This document shows positions 57,808 through 64,000 of a stretch of DNA of 64,000 nt, piece by piece. Source of the DNA: Clostridium tyrobutyricum DSM 2637 = ATCC 25755 = JCM 11008 (lineage in GTDB: Bacteria > Bacillota > Clostridia > Clostridiales > Clostridiaceae); the NCBI RefSeq assembly GCF_000359585.1, contig NZ_APMH01000003.1:124001-188000 (forward strand), written 5' to 3'. The translations under genes and the position numbers were made by a program. The notes beneath the pieces were generated by a model. That model did no database searches. It was not told the origin of the DNA and saw nothing but the letters and a program-made list of their open reading frames with translations. Numbering within the stretch: the first letter of the stretch is position 1; every line of letters starts with the position of its first letter.

Positions 57808-59799
57808 ATGACTGCCGACCTTAATTCACAGGATATAATATTCGCATTAGATATAGGAACACGTACAGTAATAGGAACAGCTGGAATTGTGAAAAATAAA
57901 AAATTTAATGTTATATCGGAATATTGTATTGAACATAAAGATAGAGCAATGGTAGATGGTCAAATACATGACATACAACTTGTATCAAATACTGTAAATG
58001 AAGTTAAACAAAAAATAGAAAAAGACTTGAATATGAAAATGGAAAAGGTGGTTATAGCAGCAGCAGGTAGATTTTTAAGAACTGTAATCTCAAAAGAGAA
58101 TATGAAAATTGATTATGATAGTGAAATAGATAAAGATACTATAAGAAGTTTGGAATTAACGGCAGTGAAATCAGCAGAGGACGTAGTTAATAAGGATACT
58201 GATGGAAGATTGTACTGTGTAGGGTATAGCGTACAAAATTATTATCTAAACGGGTATTTGATAGGGAATTTACTATCACAAAAAGGAGAAAATATCTCCG
58301 CAGAAGTTATTGCCACATTTCTTCCAAGATCTGTAGTTGACAGTCTGTATTCTGTTATGGAAAAGGTTGAGCTTCAAGTAATAAGCTTGACCCTGGAGCC
58401 TATAGCAGCTATGGAGGCTGCTGTTCCACAAAAATTAAGACTTCTTAATTTAGCTCTTGTGGATGTGGGTGCAGGAACTTCTGATATAGCTATAAGTAGT
58501 AATAATACTATAAGCGCATATGGAATGGTTTCTAAAGCTGGAGATGAGGTTACAGAAATAATAGCTAAGAATTATTTAGTAGATTTTGATACTGCGGAAA
58601 TAATAAAAAAGAGATGCAGCTCAGAGGAAAAGATAAAATATAAAGATGTTATTGGAATTGAAAATGAAATATCTGGCGAAGAAGTCATACAACTTATATC
58701 TCCTGTAGTAAAAAAAATAGCAGATGAAGTATCTTCAAAAATAATAAGTCTAAATGGAGATAAGTCACCAAATGCTGTATTTTTAGTAGGAGGTGGAGCA
58801 CATACTCCTAAACTTCAAGAATTTTTATCTAAAAATCTAAATTTATCAATGCAGAGAATAGCAATAAAAGGCAGAGATTCAGTAAGTGATTGTATATGTA
58901 TGGATAATTCTCTTGAAAGTACAGGAGTAACGGTGCTTGGTATTGCACTTGTTTCTATAAGAAAACTTGGGCATGATTTTATCGACGTTATTTTAAATGA
59001 TACTGTAATAAGTTTATTTAATTCCCATAGACATACTGTTATGGATGTTATGATGCAGGCAGGTATAAATCCAAAAGTTTTAATAGGAAAAAATGGGAAA
59101 AATATAAGATTTATTTTAAATGATATAAGGAGAGTAGCATTTGGTTCAATGGGATCCAATTCTTCAATATTTATAAATGGAGTTAAGAAGAGCATTGACG
59201 AAGAGGTTAGAGAAGGAGATAATATAGAACTTAAGTATTCTATAAATGGAAAAAATGCAGAACCTAGAGTTAAGGACTATATTGACAATATATATTCTGT
59301 AAGTTTTTTTATAAATAATATAATAGATAGTCTTGAACCTGTAATATATATAAATAATAAAAAATCTGAACTTAACACATTTATTAGAGAAAATGATAGA
59401 GTTGATATAATATATCCTAGAACTTTAGGAGATTATAAAAGATATTTTGTGGATTCTAAAGATGATTTTATCTATTATTTAAATGATAATAAATTAGAAG
59501 ATGAATATATAATTGAAGAAGGAGATAGAATATCAAGAATTTCTAAAGAAAAATCAGAAATTGCTGTTGATAGTGTTAAAAAAGATGAAGAAAATTATAA
59601 TGAAATTACATTGACTGCAAATGGACAAAATATAAAACTAAAAGGAAAGAAAAAATACATATTTGTTGATATATTTAATCATATAGAATTTGATCTATCT
59701 AGTTCAAAAGGTGAATTATATCTTCATTTAAATGGAAAAAATGCGGGATACTATGATGAACTTTCTCAAGGAGATGTAATAGAAATAGGATGGAAATAA
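57808..59799 (+). CDS. FtsA-like actin-fold protein with tandem C-terminal modules
   Basis: An actin/HSP70-fold protein of the FtsA/PilM type. Phosphate 1 is FALDIGTRTVIG (about 13-24), an SHS2-like 1C segment follows (VIAAAGRFLRTVIS), phosphate 2 is LVDVGAGTSDIAI, and VFLVGGGAHTPKL is the adenosine motif. At 663 residues it is 200-250 longer than FtsA. The C-terminal part has four short repeats with a 'Gly-Asp-x-Ile/Val' core: about 454-477, 512-536, 554-580 and 637-663. It lacks an FtsA membrane helix at its end. GGGG-type RBS precedes ATG 57808. Role unknown; a cell-shape or division role is inference. Confidence 0.82.
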   Translation: MTADLNSQDIIFALDIGTRTVIGTAGIVKNKKFNVISEYCIEHKDRAMVDGQIHDIQLVSNTVNEVKQKIEKDLNMKMEKVVIAAAGRFLRTVISKENMKIDYDSEIDKDTIRSLELTAVKSAEDVVNKDTDGRLYCVGYSVQNYYLNGYLIGNLLSQKGENISAEVIATFLPRSVVDSLYSVMEKVELQVISLTLEPIAAMEAAVPQKLRLLNLALVDVGAGTSDIAISSNNTISAYGMVSKAGDEVTEIIAKNYLVDFDTAEIIKKRCSSEEKIKYKDVIGIENEISGEEVIQLISPVVKKIADEVSSKIISLNGDKSPNAVFLVGGGAHTPKLQEFLSKNLNLSMQRIAIKGRDSVSDCICMDNSLESTGVTVLGIALVSIRKLGHDFIDVILNDTVISLFNSHRHTVMDVMMQAGINPKVLIGKNGKNIRFILNDIRRVAFGSMGSNSSIFINGVKKSIDEEVREGDNIELKYSINGKNAEPRVKDYIDNIYSVSFFINNIIDSLEPVIYINNKKSELNTFIRENDRVDIIYPRTLGDYKRYFVDSKDDFIYYLNDNKLEDEYIIEEGDRISRISKEKSEIAVDSVKKDEENYNEITLTANGQNIKLKGKKKYIFVDIFNHIEFDLSSSKGELYLHLNGKNAGYYDELSQGDVIEIGWK

Positions 59800-59823
59800 A
59801 AATTGATTAGGAGGATCAGTTAA

Positions 59824-60996
59824 ATGAATTTAGACTTTTTAAAAATGGCCAGAAATATGCAGGATGAATTAGTTAAGGTTAGAAGGGATATTCATATGCA
59901 TCCTGAACTTGATTATGAGCTTTACAGAACTCAAGGAAAAATAAAAGATGTTTTAGATAAAGAGAATATAGAATATGTTGAATCAGCCGGTTCAGGAATA
60001 TGTGCGATAATAAGGGGCAATGGAAGCAAGACTATAGGATTGAGAGCTGACATGGATGCATTGCCTCTTCAAGATATGAAAAAATGCGATTATGCATCTA
60101 AGGAGAAAGGCAAAATGCATGCATGTGGACATGATGCACATACTACAATACTTCTTGGAGTTGCAAAGATATTAAACAGAATAAAAGACCAATTGAATGG
60201 AAATGTAAAATTATTTTTCGAACCTGCAGAGGAAACCAGTGGTGGAGCAAAGGTAATGATAAAAGAGGGAGTACTTGAAAGTCCACATGTAGACAGGGTA
60301 ATAGGACTGCATGTGGAAGAGGGAATAGATGTAGGTAAAATAGGAGTTAGATATGGGGTTGTAAATGCAGCATCAAATCCATTTAATATAAAAATAAAGG
60401 GAATAGGAGCTCATGGTGCCAGACCTCATACGGGCATAGATCCTATTGTAATGGGAAGTTATGTTGTAGTTGCACTGCAAGAAATAATAAGTAGAGAAAT
60501 TCCACCGACAGATGGTGCTTTAATTACTGTAGGATCAATACATGGTGGAACGGCCCAAAATATAATACCAACTGAATTAACTATAGCAGGAATAATAAGA
60601 ACTATGAAAACTGAACACAGGGAATATGTTAAGAAAAGACTTAGAGAAGTAACTGAGGGAATAGTGAAGTCTATGAGGGGAAGCTGTGAAATAGAAATAG
60701 AGGAGAGTTACCCTTGTTTATATAATGATGATACTGTAATTAAGAATGTAGTTTCTTCAGCTTCCAAGATAATAGGTGATGAAAATATAGTAGACTTAAA
60801 GAATCCAAGTATGGGAGTGGAAAGCTTTGCATATTTTTCTATGAACAGACCATCGGCATTTTATTATTTGGGAAGTAGAAATGAGAGTAGGGGGATAACT
60901 AATCCAGCTCATGGTAATTTGTTTGATATAGATGAAGAATGCCTGCCAATTGGTGTGGCTATACAATGCCAGGCAGTATATGACTTTCTAAAATAA
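59824..60996 (+). CDS. M20D-family amidohydrolase (N-acyl amino acid hydrolase type)
   Basis: A binuclear metal-dependent amidase that removes acyl groups from amino acids or similar amides. RRDIHMHPEL starts the catalytic domain, followed by GLRADMDALP, HACGHDAH (metal ligands, about residues 99-106) and FEPAEETSGGA. The dimerisation domain has GIGAHGARPHTGIDP. The 390 residues fit. AGGAGG precedes ATG 59824, only 24 bases after the FtsA-like gene, so they are probably co-transcribed. A terminator follows. Confidence 0.92.
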   Translation: MNLDFLKMARNMQDELVKVRRDIHMHPELDYELYRTQGKIKDVLDKENIEYVESAGSGICAIIRGNGSKTIGLRADMDALPLQDMKKCDYASKEKGKMHACGHDAHTTILLGVAKILNRIKDQLNGNVKLFFEPAEETSGGAKVMIKEGVLESPHVDRVIGLHVEEGIDVGKIGVRYGVVNAASNPFNIKIKGIGAHGARPHTGIDPIVMGSYVVVALQEIISREIPPTDGALITVGSIHGGTAQNIIPTELTIAGIIRTMKTEHREYVKKRLREVTEGIVKSMRGSCEIEIEESYPCLYNDDTVIKNVVSSASKIIGDENIVDLKNPSMGVESFAYFSMNRPSAFYYLGSRNESRGITNPAHGNLFDIDEECLPIGVAIQCQAVYDFLK

Positions 60997-61004
60997 TTAA
61001 TATA

Positions 61005-61049
61005 AAAAATATACTTAAACTACCATATTTAAGTATATTTTTTATATTT
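61005..61049 (+). terminator. Intrinsic terminator after the M20 gene
   Basis: A 14-bp A/T-rich stem (61005-61018 with 61029-61042) is followed by further T (TTTATATTTT). Confidence 0.75.
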
Positions 61050-61156
61050 TATAGAACTAATGTAGAATTATGTTGATTTAAATTAGATTATTATTATATA
61101 ATTAATTAGTTGGGGAAAAATGATACATATTTTTATATTCTTATAGGAGTGAGTGA

Positions 61157-62116
61157 ATGAAAATTGAAATAGGAATAAATGAATCAGGTCAGAGACTTGA
61201 TAAATTTTTAAGAAAGTGGATGAAAGACGTTCCTTTGAGTGCTATATATAAGGCTATAAGAAAAGGCGATATTAAAGTAAATGGGAAAAAGAGAAAAGAA
61301 AAGTACTTTTTAGAAGAAGGAGATACAGTAGAGGCAAACTATATTACTTCTAAAAAGGAAAAAAATGAATTTAAGAGTATAGATAATAGCTTTTTGAAAA
61401 TTATATATGAAGATGAAAATATGTTGTTAGTTGAAAAATGGCCCGGAGTGCTTGTACATTCAGATAGCAAAAGTAAAGATCCCACTCTGACAGATTATGT
61501 ATTGTCACATTTATATGATAAGGGAGATTACATTCCAAATGAATCAGTAACCTTTACACCATCTCCCTGTAATAGATTGGATCGAAATACTTCAGGAATA
61601 GTTATCTATGGCAAAAACTATGAATCACTGAAGCTTTTAAATGAAATGATAAGAGATAGAACTGTAAGTAAGTACTATAAGGCAATAGTAAAAGGCAATA
61701 TAAAAGATGGTATATACAGGGCATACATATGCAAGGATAACTTAGAAAATATATCAGAGATATATAATAGTCCTGGAGAAGATACAAAAGAGATTGCCAT
61801 GAAGGTTAAAATGCTAAAAACCTGTGGTTTATATTCTTTTGTGGAATTGGACTTAATTACGGGTAGGAGCCATCAGCTTAGAGCTCATTTGGCTTATCTA
61901 GGAAATCCGATTATAGGAGATAGAAAATATGGAGAGGCAAAAATTAATAGCTTTTTTTATAATAAATATGGTTTGAATTATCAATATCTATATGCCTATA
62001 AGTTAAATTTTAAAAATTGTGCTGAAAAATTAAATTACATGGAAAATAAGACCATAACAGCAGCTCTGCCTCCTGTATTTAAGAAAATAAGAAAAGATAT
62101 TTTTGAAAAATTTTAG
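61157..62116 (+). CDS. RluC/RluD-family pseudouridine synthase
   Basis: An rRNA (or tRNA) pseudouridine synthase. It has an N-terminal S4 RNA-binding domain (GQRLDKFLRKWM...IKVNGKKRK) and a catalytic domain with NRLDRNTSG (nucleophile Asp142), VSKYYKAIVKG and LITGRSHQLRAHLA. The 319 residues are typical. ATG 61157 follows GGAGTGAGTG. It precedes a SpoVB-type gene by 22 bases. The exact target base is not determinable by reading. Confidence 0.92.
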   Translation: MKIEIGINESGQRLDKFLRKWMKDVPLSAIYKAIRKGDIKVNGKKRKEKYFLEEGDTVEANYITSKKEKNEFKSIDNSFLKIIYEDENMLLVEKWPGVLVHSDSKSKDPTLTDYVLSHLYDKGDYIPNESVTFTPSPCNRLDRNTSGIVIYGKNYESLKLLNEMIRDRTVSKYYKAIVKGNIKDGIYRAYICKDNLENISEIYNSPGEDTKEIAMKVKMLKTCGLYSFVELDLITGRSHQLRAHLAYLGNPIIGDRKYGEAKINSFFYNKYGLNYQYLYAYKLNFKNCAEKLNYMENKTITAALPPVFKKIRKDIFEKF

Positions 62117-62138
62117 CTTTGGGTAGGGAGTCTTTAAT

Positions 62139-63740
62139 ATGAAAGAGCAATCAACAACTAAAGGTTTTGCCATACTTTCAGCAGCAGGGATGCTTACAAA
62201 AGTTTTATCAATACTATATGTTCCACTCTTAATGGCTATAATTGGTGATGTGGGTTATGGAATATATGGAGCATCCTACCAAATATATGCCTTTGTATTT
62301 GTACTGACTAATTCGGGAATACCTGTTGCTATATCAAAACTTATATCAGAACTGACAGCTACAGGAAATTACAAGGATGCTGCACGGGGATTTAAAATAG
62401 CGAGAGCTGTTCTTGGTCTTGTAGGTATATTTATGTCTGTTATGTTAATTGTATTTGCACTTCCACTTGCAAGATTAACAGATAGAAGAGCATATTTATC
62501 CCTTGTGTCGTTATCTCCGGCCATTTTGTTTACATCTGTATCTTCATCTTACAGAGGATATTTTCAAGGTAGGGGAAACATGACGCCAACTGCAGTTTCA
62601 CAAGTTATAGAACAAACTTTAAATATTATATTTTCTATAGCCTTTGCAGCTTATCTTATAAGGTATGGAGTAGAAGCAGGTACTGCAGGAAGCACCATAG
62701 GAACTTCAATTGGAGCCTTGGCCTCAGCCGCATTTTTAATGTTTTGTTACAATAACAATAGAAGTTTTAGAGATAAAAATAATTTAAATGAACATAAAAG
62801 AAGATTTACCAGTAAACAGCTTTTGAGAAAAATAATAAACTATGGAATTCCCATAACAATATGTGTAGGAATGACCTATGCTGGGAACATAGTAGATGTA
62901 ATAAATACTACATCAAGACTTGTAGTAGGTGGATTTACAAAAGATGGTGCCATGATATTATATGGATATCTTAATAAATATCAGCAACTTATGAATGTGC
63001 CTATTGCTATTATTTCATCTCTAACAATGGCAATACTTCCAGCTATTTCTGCAGCTGCTGTTGTTAGAGATGAAAACAAAGTGAAACATAGTATAAATTA
63101 TTCTTTTAGGTTGTGTTTTTTGATATCAATTCCATGCGCTGCAGGACTTGCTATTTTAAGCGGACCTATATTTAATCTATTGAAATTCAGGGGTGGAGCT
63201 TATATAATGGCATGTGGTTCAATAGTACTTGTACTTATGTCTGTTATGCAGATACAGACTACCATATTGCAGGGAATAGGAAAATTATATTCTGCTACAA
63301 TATATTCGGTTATTGGTATCGCATGTAAGATAGGTATCAATTATATACTTATTGCAATTCCAAGAATAAATATACTTGGAGCCGTTGGGGGAAGTATAAT
63401 AGGATATTTGGTACCTATCATTTTAAATCATAGAATGATTAAAAAATCACTTAGTATACATATAAGCATGCTTGGACATGCCGTTAAACCTGTGATTTCT
63501 TCTATATTTATGGGCATATTGGTATTCTTTGTATACTATGTATTGGATATATTGATACAATTAATAAGACCTGGATATATCGCAAATGCAGTTTCTACTA
63601 TTATAGCAATTTTAATAGGAGCATTGAGCTATGTATTTATACTGGCAATTATAGGTGGAATAACAAAGAGGGATTTAAACAGCATGCCTGCAAGATTGAC
63701 CAGATGTATTCCTAAATTTATAGTTTCAAAAATAAGATAG
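62139..63740 (+). CDS. SpoVB/MOP-superfamily polysaccharide flippase
   Basis: A MurJ/SpoVB-type exporter or lipid II flippase of the MOP superfamily with about 14 membrane helices in 533 residues. The N-terminal GFAILSAAGMLTKVLSILYV, SSSYRGYFQGRGNMTPTAVS and TTILQGIGKLYSATIYS motifs are characteristic of the SpoVB group. GGGTAGGGAG precedes ATG 62139. Members act in peptidoglycan or spore cortex precursor transport; this one lies beside a second SpoVB-type gene, so the two may differ in timing. Confidence 0.88.
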   Translation: MKEQSTTKGFAILSAAGMLTKVLSILYVPLLMAIIGDVGYGIYGASYQIYAFVFVLTNSGIPVAISKLISELTATGNYKDAARGFKIARAVLGLVGIFMSVMLIVFALPLARLTDRRAYLSLVSLSPAILFTSVSSSYRGYFQGRGNMTPTAVSQVIEQTLNIIFSIAFAAYLIRYGVEAGTAGSTIGTSIGALASAAFLMFCYNNNRSFRDKNNLNEHKRRFTSKQLLRKIINYGIPITICVGMTYAGNIVDVINTTSRLVVGGFTKDGAMILYGYLNKYQQLMNVPIAIISSLTMAILPAISAAAVVRDENKVKHSINYSFRLCFLISIPCAAGLAILSGPIFNLLKFRGGAYIMACGSIVLVLMSVMQIQTTILQGIGKLYSATIYSVIGIACKIGINYILIAIPRINILGAVGGSIIGYLVPIILNHRMIKKSLSIHISMLGHAVKPVISSIFMGILVFFVYYVLDILIQLIRPGYIANAVSTIIAILIGALSYVFILAIIGGITKRDLNSMPARLTRCIPKFIVSKIR

Positions 63741-63743
63741 AGA

Positions 63744-63784
63744 AGAAGGTTCCTATAGAGGATTATAGAAACCTTCTTTTTTTA
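63744..63784 (+). terminator. Intrinsic terminator of the SpoVB-type gene
   Basis: GAAGGTT (63745-63751) pairs with AACCTTC (63770-63776), with an additional inner CTATA/TATAG pairing, followed by seven T (63777-63783). The hairpin overlaps the stop of the convergent minus-strand gene. Confidence 0.85.
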
Positions 63785-64000
63785 TTTCATGCATATTTAA
63801 AATTAAACTTGTAAGTGAGGTCAGAATAAGACTTATTCCACAACCATATATATTTATTGAACGTATTCCAGTTAACAAATATATTAATATGAGTTCCTCA
63901 ACTGAGACTATAAGAGAATTTCTGAGAAGTATATTTTGTTTGCCTATTCCATTTAATATGGAAAAACTTGCAGCTGAAACAAAACTTATAGGGGCGCAAA
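63753..64000 (-). CDS. spoVB: SpoVB-type flippase, C-terminal part (cut by window end)
   Basis: On the minus strand an open frame runs from 63998 to a TAG at 63755-63753 and encodes 81 residues in this window. It begins C-A-P-I-S-F-V-S-A-A, has SILNGIGKQNILLRN and ELILIYLLTGIRSINIYG, and ends in a hydrophobic helix and a short basic tail. The motifs match the C terminus of stage V sporulation protein B family members. Its start lies beyond base 64000. It converges with the full-length SpoVB-type gene, sharing the terminator region. Confidence 0.82.
   Translation of the reverse strand, partial: CAPISFVSAASFSILNGIGKQNILLRNSLIVSVEELILIYLLTGIRSINIYGCGISLILTSLTSLILNMHEIKKEGFYNPL

Overview
The window is 64 kb of a low-GC, spore-forming Firmicute chromosome, almost certainly a Clostridium sensu stricto species. 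The evidence is strongly AT-biased codons, Gram-positive Shine-Dalgarno sites (AGGAGG/GGAGGTG) before nearly every gene, PolC-type replicase, RNase Y, HPr with Ser46, SpoVS and SpoVB, and a gene order close to that of Bacillus subtilis from rpsB to spoVS. I see no rRNA, tRNA, CRISPR array, insertion sequence, integrase or phage gene. The species cannot be fixed from the sequence alone.

Region 1 (1-15.4 kb): translation and envelope block rpsB-tsf-pyrH-frr-uppS-cdsA-dxr-rseP-ispG-polC. It joins elongation factor and ribosome recycling genes to undecaprenyl and MEP isoprenoid synthesis, phospholipid activation, intramembrane proteolysis and the replicative polymerase. A four-gene polar amino acid ABC transporter (glnQHMP order) with its own promoter sits between polC and rimP. 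Region 2 (15.6-25.6 kb): rimP-nusA-rnpM-rplGA-infB-rbfA-nrnA-truB-ribF, then rpsO and pnp, covering ribosome maturation, initiation, RNA decay and flavin synthesis. Region 3 (25.7-37.3 kb): M16 peptidase, ylmC/ymxH, dapG, tepA, ftsK/spoIIIE, rimO, pgsA, recA (LexA operator on its promoter), rny, and spoVS (sigma-H-like promoter).

Region 4 (37.4-45.9 kb): a decaprenyl-phosphate phosphoribosyltransferase-like UbiA enzyme next to a GT-C glycosyltransferase, an aminotransferase, ptsH, a small DUF378-type membrane protein, purB, a GlpA-like flavoprotein, an unknown lysine-rich protein and a thioesterase. Region 5 (45.9-57 kb) has mixed strands: gltX, a soluble-tail chemoreceptor, a beta-CASP metallo-hydrolase, a DacF-like carboxypeptidase, a Nudix hydrolase, pncB, a compact UvrD-type helicase and an SDR oxidoreductase. 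Region 6 (57.4-64 kb): a small unknown gene, an FtsA-like protein with a tandem C-terminal extension, an M20 amidohydrolase, an RluD-type pseudouridine synthase, and two convergent SpoVB-type flippases. The second flippase is cut by the window edge.

Most of the window is conserved housekeeping DNA, and I do not see a clear new multigene system. The best leads are the FtsA-like protein with repeated 'GD.I' modules, the UbiA/GT-C pair, a terminator-like hairpin in the gltX leader, an in-frame mini-ORF before tsf, and an operator-like dyad in a long-spacer promoter ahead of the unknown gene at 44.6 kb. All function calls are from reading the sequence; no database search was run.
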